From contig OY970196.1 in NCBI GenBank assembly GCA_963708205.1, positions 2,542,001-2,606,000 on the forward strand: a stretch of 64,000 nt of DNA, written 5' to 3'. Shown here piece by piece: positions 43,197-51,645 of this stretch (the first letter of the stretch is position 1; every line of letters starts with the position of its first letter). The position numbers and the translations under genes are program-made. The notes under the pieces are model-generated. The model saw only the letters and a program-made list of their open reading frames with translations, searched no databases and was not told the DNA's origin. This stretch comes from CAVYTF01 sp963708205. Lineage in GTDB: Bacteria > Bacteroidota > Bacteroidia > Chitinophagales > Chitinophagaceae.

Positions 43197-44534
43197 TTAA
43201 TAGTTTCTCAACTTCATTTCCACTCTTCTGTTTTTTGCACGTCCGGCAGCAGTTTTATTGTCTGCAATAAAGTCTGTTTCACCATAACCTTTAGCCGTGA
43301 TTCTATTTCCATCAATACCTTTTTTAACGAAATAATCTCTTATAGCATTTGCACGATTGTCACTTAATATTTGATTTTTATCAGGCGTACCCACATTATC
43401 AGTATATCCTGAAATATCAACATTCAATGTTTTATTATCATTCAAAATATTTACTACAAGATTTAATGAAGGGAATGATTTTGGAAGTAAAACATATTTA
43501 CCTGTTTCAAAATAAATATTCTTCGCAGCAATATTTACTTTCTTTACAATGTTAGAATCAATTATAGGACATCCGAAATTTGATGCAGGTCCGGGTATTG
43601 TTGGGCATTTATCAACTTCATCATTTACACCATCGCCATCAGTATCGGGAATTGGGCAGCCTTGATATCTTGCAACGCCGGGAACGGTTGGGCATTTATC
43701 CTGTTCATCATTAATGCCATCGCCATCTGTATCAGGGATTGGGCAACCTTGATATCTTGCTACTCCGGGAACATCAGGGCATTTATCATCTTTATCAGCA
43801 ATACCATCGCCATCTCTATCGGGGCAGCCTTGCAAAGAAGCTAAACCGGGCACTGTTGGGCACGCATCAATTGAATCAGGAACACCATCGCCGTCTGTAT
43901 CAACTGGTTTTGGCGGCGGAGGTGGCGGCACATAAACTACCGGTTTCATCTTATGATTCAGTGCAACTAAAATTCCTAAAGTATAGGCTAAATGATCAGC
44001 GCCTTTGGTTGAAATATCTAACCTGTCTTGTGCCTGCGTTACGATATCAACATTATCACCCAAATTAAATTGGAGTCCAACTCCTAATGGAACTTCGCCA
44101 CCAAAGTCTTTTCCGAAATTATAAGCACCAATGCCTGCGGTTAAAAACGGATTTACAACAGCAGGATCCTTAAACATTTTAAGATTTAGCGAAGCATCTA
44201 AGGATTGGAAATAATTTTGATTGCCCTGTGAAGACGACACATTGGTAAGGCTAAGATCTCTAACGAATGAGCCGGAATATTGTAATTCCCAATCAAGATG
44301 GGATGAAAGCCCTTTTACATATTGAACCGTAAATGATGCATTAAGATTTTGTAAGCTATGCCAATTATTTCCTTTAAAGGCATCACTGAAAGAGCCGTGT
44401 TTAAGTGCAGCAGCTGTATTAAAATCAAAAAAACCGAAATTGAAACCTAATGATCCGGGTTTTACATCACTGCTTTGAGCAAAACTGCTCATATAACTGG
44501 TGAGTAAAAACAGAGCGAATAAACTTTTTTTCAT
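43197..44534 (-). CDS. OmpA-family outer membrane protein with TSP3 repeats
   Basis: 445 residues from the ATG at 44534 (signal MKKSLFALFLLTSYMSSFAQ). A beta-barrel domain (about 25-210) is followed by a Pro-rich hinge and four thrombospondin type 3 calcium-binding repeats (DTDGDGVPDSIDACPTVPG type). The OmpA C-terminal domain then follows, with NIYFETGKYVLLPKS, VDISGYTDNVG and NRANAIRDYFVKKG, which grips peptidoglycan. It links the outer membrane to the wall. Two TSP3 repeats are identical through PGVARYQGCPIPDTDGDG, hinting at recent duplication. The 21-bp array at 44678-44865 lies upstream. Confidence 0.95.
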   Translation of the reverse strand: MKKSLFALFLLTSYMSSFAQSSDVKPGSLGFNFGFFDFNTAAALKHGSFSDAFKGNNWHSLQNLNASFTVQYVKGLSSHLDWELQYSGSFVRDLSLTNVSSSQGNQNYFQSLDASLNLKMFKDPAVVNPFLTAGIGAYNFGKDFGGEVPLGVGLQFNLGDNVDIVTQAQDRLDISTKGADHLAYTLGILVALNHKMKPVVYVPPPPPPKPVDTDGDGVPDSIDACPTVPGLASLQGCPDRDGDGIADKDDKCPDVPGVARYQGCPIPDTDGDGINDEQDKCPTVPGVARYQGCPIPDTDGDGVNDEVDKCPTIPGPASNFGCPIIDSNIVKKVNIAAKNIYFETGKYVLLPKSFPSLNLVVNILNDNKTLNVDISGYTDNVGTPDKNQILSDNRANAIRDYFVKKGIDGNRITAKGYGETDFIADNKTAAGRAKNRRVEMKLRNY

Positions 44535-44656
44535 AAACTTTAATTTTAGTGTAATAATAACGAGTGTTTGCTTAAATCGTGCCAAACGATTTTCATCAAG
44601 CTGTTTGGCGGGAAGAAATTACGCTTGAAATCTATGCTTGTTGTTGATTTCTACAT

Positions 44657-44886
44657 ATCTGCAGTGGTTTCGCTTTACCGAAATTCATTTTCGGTGAACC
44701 GGCAGCCTCTATCGAGGCCTCGAAATTCATTTTCGGTGAACCGAATTTCATTTTCGCTTTACGCAATACCCATTTTGTGCCACCGAAATCCATTTTCACT
44801 TAACCGAATGCCATTTCGCTTAACCGATTTTGATTTTCGGTGAACCGAAATTCATTTCCGCTCAAGCGGAATTCGTCTGTCGTTTC
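44657..44886. repeat. Intergenic tandem array of 21-bp hairpin units
   Basis: About eleven units of 21 bases (one of 20, at 44804-44823), best conserved from 44678 to 44865. The consensus is CCGAAA-TTCAT-TTTCGG-TGAA, so each good unit is itself a small hairpin with CCGAAA/TTTCGG arms. It occupies most of the 399-base gap between the OmpA gene start and the lpd gene end. Translating it gives a 7-residue repeat, but the 20-base unit breaks the frame. Confidence 0.88.
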
Positions 44887-44933
44887 CTCGAAATCGCTGC
44901 GAAGAGAAGTATTTGAGTTAATAATTTAAGGAT

Positions 44934-46343
44934 TTAGATGTCTGTAGCTTCGCCATAAGCTACAGCAGTTGCCTCTTTAATCGCCTCACTCATTGTAGGA
45001 TGCGGATGAATGGCGTTTAATATTTCATGGGCGGTGGTCTCTAATTTTCTTGCAACAGATATTTCGGCGATCATTTCAGTTACGTTGTGACCAATCATGT
45101 GCGCGCCAAGCAATTCACCATATTTAGCATCATAAATTATTTTTACAAAACCTTCTGTGGTACCTGCAGCGCTTGCTTTGCCACTTGCAATAAAAGGAAA
45201 TTTTCCAACTTTAATCTCATGCCCCGCATCTTTTGCAGCTTTTTCTGTTAACCCAACACTTGCGATTTCGGGTGTGCAATAAGTACAGCCCGGAACATTT
45301 CCATAATCAATTATATCAGGAGCATGTGAAGATTTTTTTTCTGTAAAGGCAATATGTTCTGCTGCGTTGATACCTTCTTTACTTGCTTTATGCGCTAAAG
45401 CCTGGTTGGGCGTACAATCACCAATGGCATAAATGCCGGGTACATTTGTTTGCAAATATTTATCGGTGAGGATTTTTCCTTTATCCGTTTTAATTCCCAA
45501 TTCTTCCAATCCAATTCCTTCTACGTTGGCAACAACACCAACGGCACTTAGTAAAATGTCAGCTTCCAAAGTAACGGTGCTTCCATCTTGTTTTTTTACT
45601 GAAGCTTTAACCCCATTGGCGGAAGTGTCTACACTTTCCACATTTGCACTTGTCATTATTTCAATTCCTTGTTTTTTTAATTGTTTTTCCAACTCTTTTG
45701 ATATTTCTTCATCTTCAACTGGTACCGTTCGGGGCATAAATTCTACAATTGTAACCTTTGTTCCTAAAGAATTATAAACATATGCGAACTCAACTCCAAT
45801 TGCTCCGCTGCCAACAATGATCATCGTTTTTGGTTGGTTTGGCAAAACCATTGCTTCACGATAACCAATTATTTTTTTGCCGTCTTGTTTTAAGTTGGGC
45901 AACTCGCGGCTTCGTCCACCGGTTGCAATGATTATATATTTTCCTTCAACAATTTTTTTTGAATTGTCCGAAGCAGTTACTTCTATTTGACCTTTGGCTT
46001 TTAATTTACCAAAACCCATTATTACATCAATCTTATTTTTCCGCATTAAGAAATTTACGCCTTTGCTCATTTTATCTGCCACTGCACGGCTTCGTTTTAT
46101 AACTGCTGCAAAATCTGCTTTTGGGTTTGAAATATTTATTCCATAATCATTGCTGTGATTTGCATAATCCATAACGTTCGCGCTTTTTATTAAAGCCTTT
46201 GTTGGTATGCAACCCCAATTGAGGCAAATGCCGCCGAGTAATTCTTTTTCAATTATTGCTACTTTAAATCCAAGCTGTGACGCACGGATAGCTGCAGGAT
46301 AACCACCTGGTCCGCTGCCTAAAACAATTACATCGTATGCCAT
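44934..46343 (-). CDS. lpdA: Dihydrolipoamide dehydrogenase (E3)
   Basis: 469 residues. FAD-binding VIVLGSGPGGYPAAIRASQ, redox-active disulfide LLGGICLNWGCIPTKALIKS, NAD-binding MIIVGSGAIGVEFAYVYNSL, the central GIYAIGDCTPNQALAHKAS and the C-terminal catalytic His-Glu pair in AIHPHPTMSEAI are all intact. It reoxidises lipoamide in pyruvate, 2-oxoglutarate or branched-chain dehydrogenase complexes and in glycine cleavage. The fused E1 gene lies 1.3 kb away and gcvT is also in the window, giving possible partners. Confidence 0.96.
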   Translation of the reverse strand: MAYDVIVLGSGPGGYPAAIRASQLGFKVAIIEKELLGGICLNWGCIPTKALIKSANVMDYANHSNDYGINISNPKADFAAVIKRSRAVADKMSKGVNFLMRKNKIDVIMGFGKLKAKGQIEVTASDNSKKIVEGKYIIIATGGRSRELPNLKQDGKKIIGYREAMVLPNQPKTMIIVGSGAIGVEFAYVYNSLGTKVTIVEFMPRTVPVEDEEISKELEKQLKKQGIEIMTSANVESVDTSANGVKASVKKQDGSTVTLEADILLSAVGVVANVEGIGLEELGIKTDKGKILTDKYLQTNVPGIYAIGDCTPNQALAHKASKEGINAAEHIAFTEKKSSHAPDIIDYGNVPGCTYCTPEIASVGLTEKAAKDAGHEIKVGKFPFIASGKASAAGTTEGFVKIIYDAKYGELLGAHMIGHNVTEMIAEISVARKLETTAHEILNAIHPHPTMSEAIKEATAVAYGEATDI

Positions 46344-46444
46344 AAATTTTATTTTGTGGAGGAATAAAAGATTTCAAAAATACTTGCTATTGCGCAAAGC
46401 AACAAAATTGAACAATGACTTTTAGAAGTTGATTGATTGAAATA

Positions 46445-46474
46445 AAAAAAGGTTGCTTCGTTGCAACCTTTTTT
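46445..46474 (-). terminator. Terminator of the DUF1573 pair
   Basis: Stem GGTTGC/GCAACC with A and T runs on the two sides, 18 bases past the stop of 46492-46863. It separates that unit from lpdA on the same strand. Confidence 0.85.
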
Positions 46475-46491
46475 CCTAAAATTATTTTCTA

Positions 46492-46863
46492 TTATTGCTT
46501 GCCAACAACGTCTCCATCAATTTGTAAGGTTATAGGCGCACTGTAATTTGCAAATTTTACGGTAACCGTTTTTTCAAAATGACCCACATTTGCTGCGTTG
46601 TAAGTTACTTTTATTGTGTCGGTTTTTCCCGGCAGGATTGGCGCTTTCGGATAAACCGGCGAAGTGCATCCGCAATCTGCGGTTGCTACTTCAATCACCA
46701 AAGGTTTGTTGGATTTATTTGTAAATAAGAATGATGTTGTGGCAGGTACATTTTGTTTAATGCTGCCAAAAGAATATTTCATTGTTTTGAATTCTGCCGG
46801 AGCAGTTTGTGCAAACGTACCAACGCATATAAACAAAGCGAGAGTTGCAAATAATTTTTTCAT
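46492..46863 (-). CDS. DUF1573 exported protein
   Basis: 123 residues, signal MKKLFATLALFICVGTFAQ. A single immunoglobulin-like DUF1573 domain is present with the hallmark VATADCGCTSPVYPKAPILP and PGKTDTIKVTYNAANVGHFE. It is probably periplasmic; function unknown. It is the downstream partner of a second DUF1573 gene 20 bases away, and the two are clearly paralogs. Confidence 0.88.
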   Translation of the reverse strand: MKKLFATLALFICVGTFAQTAPAEFKTMKYSFGSIKQNVPATTSFLFTNKSNKPLVIEVATADCGCTSPVYPKAPILPGKTDTIKVTYNAANVGHFEKTVTVKFANYSAPITLQIDGDVVGKQ

Positions 46864-46883
46864 AGAATTTTTTTTAAAAATAA

Positions 46884-47357
46884 TTAATTTGTTCCCGCTG
46901 ATTTTAATTGCTGCACACCTGTATTTGCCGGAGCAGGGTTATCTGGCGCTTTGAAAGTTTCTCCATGAAAACGAATAACCTGGCTCATTCCATTTTCAAA
47001 AAAAACAGTTACCACTTTACTAAAACTACCTTCGGTATATCCATTAAAGCCAACAGTAATTTTAAAAGTTTGTCCTGCAGCATAAGGTCCGGGTTGCCAT
47101 TTTGGAGTTGTGCATCCGCAACCAGCCTTTACATCTTTTATTCTTAAAGAATCATTACTCAAATTTTTCATTGCAAGATCAAATTCCACAGGTTTGCCAT
47201 AAGGTATTTTACCAAAATCATGATCCAATTCCTGGAACCAAACAATTTTAGAAATATCAGGTTGTGTATTAGCAACAGGCGAAGGTGCAGGCATCGTAGA
47301 TTGTGCATGCGCTGCAACAGCAAAGAACAGAGCCAAAACAAAAACAATTTTTTTCAT
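46884..47357 (-). CDS. DUF1573 exported protein
   Basis: 157 residues, signal MKKIVFVLALFFAVAAHAQS, then a Pro-rich spacer and one DUF1573 domain with DFGKIPYGKPVEFDLAMKN and VKAGCGCTTPKWQPGPYAAG. A short Pro/Ala/Asn tail follows. Forms an operon with the smaller DUF1573 gene. Function unknown. Divergent from the E1 gene. Confidence 0.88.
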   Translation of the reverse strand: MKKIVFVLALFFAVAAHAQSTMPAPSPVANTQPDISKIVWFQELDHDFGKIPYGKPVEFDLAMKNLSNDSLRIKDVKAGCGCTTPKWQPGPYAAGQTFKITVGFNGYTEGSFSKVVTVFFENGMSQVIRFHGETFKAPDNPAPANTGVQQLKSAGTN

Positions 47358-47467
47358 TGTGTAATTTTTTTTCAGAAAGTAAAATTATTGATATTTTTCT
47401 ATGAACGAATTTTTTATAAAGCTATTTTGCTTTTGGAAATTAATTTAAGCCTTCGTTAATAAAATGC

Positions 47468-47490
47468 GGCAGTTGCTGAGCTGCCTTTTT
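47468..47490 (+). terminator. Orphan terminator-like hairpin in the DUF1573/E1 gap
   Basis: GGCAG and CTGCC around an 8-base loop with five T, oriented on the plus strand. No plus-strand gene ends here, so it may end an antisense or small RNA, or be fortuitous. Confidence 0.4.
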
Positions 47491-47515
47491 AAATTAATAT
47501 TCGTTTAATAAAATC

Positions 47516-47572
47516 AAAACCTAAACATATTCGCCAAGTCTGCTTAGGTTTTGGGCCAACCTGCAACCTAAG
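47516..47572 (+). promoter_or_regulatory. Overlapping alternative stems upstream of the E1 gene
   Basis: Segment A AAAACCTAA (47516-47524), B TTAGGTTTT (47544-47552) and C AACCTAAG (47565-47572). B can pair perfectly with either A or C, so the two hairpins exclude each other, as in attenuators. If transcription starts at the box at 47660 the element would lie upstream of the mRNA and act as DNA instead. Confidence 0.4.
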
Positions 47573-47659
47573 ACATTTCAGCCTGCGCAGGAATGATTTG
47601 CAGTGTTTAAATATTTTATTCAATCCAAAAAATAAAATCCTTCGACTGATGTAAATTAA

Positions 47660-47667
47660 TACATTTG
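47660..47667 (+). promoter_or_regulatory. Candidate -7 promoter box before the E1 gene
   Basis: TACATTTG is a perfect TAnnTTTG match ending 4 bases before the ATG, which would give a leaderless mRNA. No clear -33 TTTG. Confidence 0.4.
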
Positions 47668-47671
47668 TTTC

Positions 47672-50065
47672 ATGGAAAATACTTCCGCCCTTGCCACTGA
47701 AGAAAACATGCTTTCTTACGAAGGTTTTCGCAACACAGTATTGACTGATTACCGCATAGCCGTTGAAAGTCGTGAAGCAAGTTTGCTTGCACGTCGAGAA
47801 GTGCTTACAGGTAAAGCAAAATTTGGCATTTTTGGCGATGGAAAGGAAATTGCGCAAGTTGCAGTAGCAAAATTTTTTGAGCCAGGCGATTGGCGTGCAG
47901 GTTATTACCGCGACCAGACTTTTATGTTTGCAACAGGCATGGCAACCATCGAGCAATTCTTCGCGCAATTATATGCAGATCCTGATCGCACCCACGAACC
48001 TTTCAGCATGGGCAGGCAAATGGTTGGCCATTTTTCCACTGAAAATGTTGATGAGCATGGTAACTGGCTTTCTCTTGCTGATTTAAAAAATACTTCGGCA
48101 GATATTGCCCCTACTGCCGGACAAATGCCGCGTGGTTTGGGGCTTGCTTTCGCATCAAAAGTTTTTCGTTCAAACAATATTTTACAGGAGCATTATCCAA
48201 ATCTTACACACAATGGTAACGAAGTTTGTTTCTGCACCATCGGTGATGCGGCAACTTCTGAAGGGCATTTTTGGGAGGCAATAAATGCTGCCGGCGTTAT
48301 GCAGGTGCCGCTTGCCGTTTTTGTTTGGGATGATGGTTATGGCATTTCAGTGCCTACAAAATATCAAACAACCAAAGGCTCTGTATCTGCGGCTCTTAAA
48401 GGGTTTCAAAAGAAAGACAACAGCAATGGCATTGATATTTATCGGGTAAAAGGCTGGGATTATGCATCAATGTGCGAGGTGTTTGAACACGGAATCCAAA
48501 AGGTCCGCGAAACGCATACGCCGGCAGTTTTTCATGTTGAGGAAATTACGCAACCGCAAGGGCATTCTACTTCAGGCAGCCACGAACGGTACAAATCTGC
48601 CGAGCGACTGAGTTGGGAACGTGATTGGGATGGATTAAAAAAAATGAAGGAATGGATCATTGAAAACGGCATTGCTACACTTGGCGAATTGGAAGAGATA
48701 GATCTGAAGGCAAAAGAATTAGTTCGGGAAAATAAAAATAATGCATGGAATAATTATGTGCAGCCAATAAAAACTGAAGTTGAGAAAGCCGTAGAAATGA
48801 TCAGAGAAGTTGTGGTAAATGATATGGAAACCTTTAACCAATTAAAACAATTTGCTGATAATCTTGAAAACAATAAAGAGCCTTTACGCCGCGATATAAT
48901 GAACGCTTTATCAGGTGTAATTCAAATATCAAATCAATCACCTTCTTATAATGAAATAAAAGATTTTTATCAGAATTTAAAAAAACAACATAGCAAATTA
49001 TACAACTCTTTTTTATACAATGAAGGTGAAAAAAGTGCGCTGAAAATCCAGGAAATAAAAGCTATTATTCCTGATGATGCTGTTAGCATAAGTGGGTATG
49101 AAATTTTAAATAAATATTTTGATCATCTTTTTGAAAACAATAAAAATGTTGTTGCCTTCGGCGAAGATGTTGGACACATCGGAGATGTAAACCAGGCTTT
49201 CGCTGGCTTACAACAAAAGCATGGGGCCAACCGTATCTTCGATACAGGTATTCGGGAGCAAACTATTATAGGACAAGCCATAGGACTCGCTTTGCGCGGA
49301 TTGAGACCGATTGCAGAAATTCAATACATTGATTATTTATTGTACGCTTTGCAAACACTAAGCGATGATCTTGCAACCATACATTATAGGACCGGCGGCA
49401 AGCAAAGTTGTCCTGTTATCATTCGCACACGTGGTCATCGGCTCGAAGGTATTTGGCACAGTGGCTCACCACTTGGAATGATTATTAACAGTCTTCGCGG
49501 CTTGTATGTTTGCGTTCCACGCAATATGGTGCAGGCAGCAGGCATGTATAATACTTTATTAAAAGCGAATGATCCGGTTATTGTTGTTGAATGTTTAAAT
49601 GGTTATCGTCTAAAAGAAAAATTGCCAACTAATCTCATTGAATTCACAGTGCCGCTTGGTATTCCTGAAATTATAAAAGAAGGAAATGATGTTACAATAG
49701 TTTCTTATGGTTCTGTCTTGCGCATTATTCAGGAAGCTGCTTTACGGCTTGCAACGCTTGATATTAGTTGTGAAATAATTGATGTGCAAACCTTATTGCC
49801 TTTCGATACACATCACAGTATTGTTCAATCATTAAAAAAAACCAATCGAATTGTATTTATTGATGAAGATGTGCCCGGCGGTGCATCTGCATTTATGTAT
49901 AATAAAGTAATGGAAGAACAAAACGGTTATCGCTGGCTTGATGTTTCTCCGCGAACAATTACAAGCAAGGCACATAGACCAGCTTATGGAAGCGATGGAG
50001 ATTATTTCAGCAAACCAAATGTTGATGAGATTGTTGAAGTGATCGTGGAACTGATGAAAGAATAA
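47672..50065 (+). CDS. Fused 2-oxoacid dehydrogenase E1 alpha/beta subunit
   Basis: 797 residues joining both E1 subunits. The alpha part (about 1-330) has the thiamine diphosphate motif IGDAATSEGHFWEAINAAGV, YYRDQTFMFATG and the phosphorylation-loop-like STSGSHERYKSAERL. A helical linker (about 330-460) follows. The beta part (about 465-797) has VVAFGEDVGHIGDVNQAFAG, FDTGIREQTIIGQAIG and FIDEDVPGGASAFMYNK. This fused form is typical of Bacteroidota and is usually annotated as branched-chain 2-oxoisovalerate or pyruvate dehydrogenase E1. It decarboxylates a 2-oxoacid and passes the acyl group to lipoyl-E2 (not in the window); lpdA nearby would be E3. Confidence 0.92.
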   Translation: MENTSALATEENMLSYEGFRNTVLTDYRIAVESREASLLARREVLTGKAKFGIFGDGKEIAQVAVAKFFEPGDWRAGYYRDQTFMFATGMATIEQFFAQLYADPDRTHEPFSMGRQMVGHFSTENVDEHGNWLSLADLKNTSADIAPTAGQMPRGLGLAFASKVFRSNNILQEHYPNLTHNGNEVCFCTIGDAATSEGHFWEAINAAGVMQVPLAVFVWDDGYGISVPTKYQTTKGSVSAALKGFQKKDNSNGIDIYRVKGWDYASMCEVFEHGIQKVRETHTPAVFHVEEITQPQGHSTSGSHERYKSAERLSWERDWDGLKKMKEWIIENGIATLGELEEIDLKAKELVRENKNNAWNNYVQPIKTEVEKAVEMIREVVVNDMETFNQLKQFADNLENNKEPLRRDIMNALSGVIQISNQSPSYNEIKDFYQNLKKQHSKLYNSFLYNEGEKSALKIQEIKAIIPDDAVSISGYEILNKYFDHLFENNKNVVAFGEDVGHIGDVNQAFAGLQQKHGANRIFDTGIREQTIIGQAIGLALRGLRPIAEIQYIDYLLYALQTLSDDLATIHYRTGGKQSCPVIIRTRGHRLEGIWHSGSPLGMIINSLRGLYVCVPRNMVQAAGMYNTLLKANDPVIVVECLNGYRLKEKLPTNLIEFTVPLGIPEIIKEGNDVTIVSYGSVLRIIQEAALRLATLDISCEIIDVQTLLPFDTHHSIVQSLKKTNRIVFIDEDVPGGASAFMYNKVMEEQNGYRWLDVSPRTITSKAHRPAYGSDGDYFSKPNVDEIVEVIVELMKE

Positions 50066-50749
50066 TTATTTTTCGCCAATTTTTTCTTTAGCTAAATTCA
50101 ATGCAATTTTTAATTGCTCTCTTGCAGTAAGGTTAGTATTGTCTAAAACAATTGCATCATTCGCTTTTCGCAGCGGACTAATTTCACGGTTACTGTCAAT
50201 ATAATCACGCATCTCAAGATTTGCTTTTACTTCATCCAAAGAAATGTTTTTATTTTTTTCAAACAATTCCTTAAACCTTCTTTCAACGCGCACCGCAACG
50301 TCTGCCACTAAAAATAATTTCAATTCTGCATTTGGAAAAACTGTTGTGCCAATGTCTCTTCCATCCATTACAATTCCTTTTTTTATTCCCATTTTTTGTT
50401 GCTGTGCAACTGCAAATTCGCGCACATCTTTTAAAGTTGACACTTCGCTCACATGTTCACTAACCAATAATTCACGGATTAATATTTCTACATTTTCATC
50501 ATTCAAATACATATCATATTTCCCTTTATTTTCATTATAAATAAAATCGAGATGTATTTTTTGTAAGGCTTTTTTTACTTCATTATTTTTTTTTGAATCA
50601 ATATGATTGCGTAAAAAATATAAAGTAATGGCACGATACATGGCCCCACTGTCAATGAAGGTATAATGTAGCTCAGCGGCCAATTCCTTTGCCAGCGTGC
50701 TTTTGCCGCAGGATGAATAACCATCAATGGCAATAATAATTTTTTTCAT
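50066..50749 (-). CDS. cmk: Cytidylate kinase
   Basis: 227 residues. P-loop IDGYSSCGKSTLAKELA (a CGKS variant of GKS), IDSGAMYRAITLYFLR, the substrate site GIVMDGRDIGTTVFPNAELK and lid RDYIDSNREISPLRKANDA. It phosphorylates CMP and dCMP. It lies directly against the convergent E1 gene with no gap and 74 bases downstream of lolA, from which a terminator separates it. Confidence 0.95.
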   Translation of the reverse strand: MKKIIIAIDGYSSCGKSTLAKELAAELHYTFIDSGAMYRAITLYFLRNHIDSKKNNEVKKALQKIHLDFIYNENKGKYDMYLNDENVEILIRELLVSEHVSEVSTLKDVREFAVAQQQKMGIKKGIVMDGRDIGTTVFPNAELKLFLVADVAVRVERRFKELFEKNKNISLDEVKANLEMRDYIDSNREISPLRKANDAIVLDNTNLTAREQLKIALNLAKEKIGEK

Positions 50750-50779
50750 TAAATGTAAATTGATGAATTAATTGGCAAA

Positions 50780-50810
50780 TAAAAAAGCCATCCTAAGATG
50801 GCTAAAAAAA
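50780..50810 (-). terminator. Terminator of lolA
   Basis: Perfect 7-bp stem AGCCATC/GATGGCT with loop CTAA. On the minus strand a T run follows. It lies 14 bases after the lolA stop. Confidence 0.85.
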
Positions 50811-50823
50811 ATTTCATAAAAAT

Positions 50824-51450
50824 TTATTGTGAAATAACATCAACTCCAGGATGTGCTTTTTCATCAAATACAAACTTGCTGTCAGGAATAGTAATATTTG
50901 TTTTGAGATCTGATAATGAGAAAGTAATTATGTTATCACTTTTGTCTATAACTTTTGCTTTGGTAATGATGCTTTTATTTTTATCTACAAAAATATTTAC
51001 CTGTTTAAAATTTTTTCTTTTATCAGTTGGCATCATATCAATTTCATAAAAATTTCCTGAAGAAGAGGTTAGATTATAAGTAAAATCTTTATCATAAAAA
51101 TCTGACAATAATTTCTGTGGAGTAAGTGTTTTTGAATCATCATCACTCACATCACCAACTGTTACTTCTTTGCTATCGCCATTATAATTCCACGTTTTAT
51201 TTCCATCACAATAGATTTCTGTTGTGCCTTGTTTAATAAAATATTTTTGTCCTTTTATAAAAATTTGTCCGCTTACTGAACCTCTTTTTTTTCCTGTATG
51301 GTCTGTAGTTGTATAGGAAAAATTTGCAGAAACGCCGCTGAATGATTTTACTTTAGCGCTTACATTATCTAAAATATTTTTTGCAGTTTGTGCATTGGCA
51401 AATGAAAATAAGCAAGCAATATTTAGCAACAAGAGATATATTTTTTTCAT
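50824..51450 (-). CDS. LolA-like outer-membrane lipoprotein carrier
   Basis: 208 residues, signal MKKIYLLLLNIACLFSFANA. The body has the LolA open-barrel pattern: LDNVSAKVKSFSGVSANFSY, GSVSGQIFIKGQKYFIKQGT, EIYCDGNKTWNYNGDSKEVT and FYEIDMMPTDKRKNFKQVNI. It would ferry lipoproteins from LolCDE across the periplasm. The Bacteroidota LolA/DUF4292-like group is diverse, so the exact client is not certain. Divergent from bamD. Confidence 0.88.
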   Translation of the reverse strand: MKKIYLLLLNIACLFSFANAQTAKNILDNVSAKVKSFSGVSANFSYTTTDHTGKKRGSVSGQIFIKGQKYFIKQGTTEIYCDGNKTWNYNGDSKEVTVGDVSDDDSKTLTPQKLLSDFYDKDFTYNLTSSSGNFYEIDMMPTDKRKNFKQVNIFVDKNKSIITKAKVIDKSDNIITFSLSDLKTNITIPDSKFVFDEKAHPGVDVISQ

Positions 51451-51628
51451 CTTAAAGTTTTATTGTTATCAAAATTGTTTATTTGATTATATAATTAAAA
51501 GATTGTTTAAATCATATACAAAGATGAATTTAAAATTATGCCGAATTTCTTTTTAAGCTATTTATGTAAATATTAACTCGCAAAAATAACCGTAAGAAAA
51601 CGATATGTATATTTTGCCGTATAAATAT

Positions 51629-51636
51629 TAACTTTG
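51629..51636 (+). promoter_or_regulatory. Candidate -7 promoter box before bamD
   Basis: TAACTTTG fits TAnnTTTG, 9 bases before the ATG, so the bamD operon mRNA may be nearly leaderless. Confidence 0.4.
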
Positions 51637-51645
51637 CACACTTTT

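Noticed and set aside
44568..44843. Plus-strand open frame encoding a heptapeptide-repeat protein over the 21-bp array
   Set aside because: The repeat peptides follow trivially from a 21-base period. One unit is 20 bases and breaks the frame, and the frame begins in the leader of the OmpA gene. Treated as non-coding.
47489..47968. Minus-strand 159-residue open frame upstream of and across the E1 gene start
   Set aside because: Cys/Phe-rich composition, antisense to a well-supported coding region, no recognisable domain.
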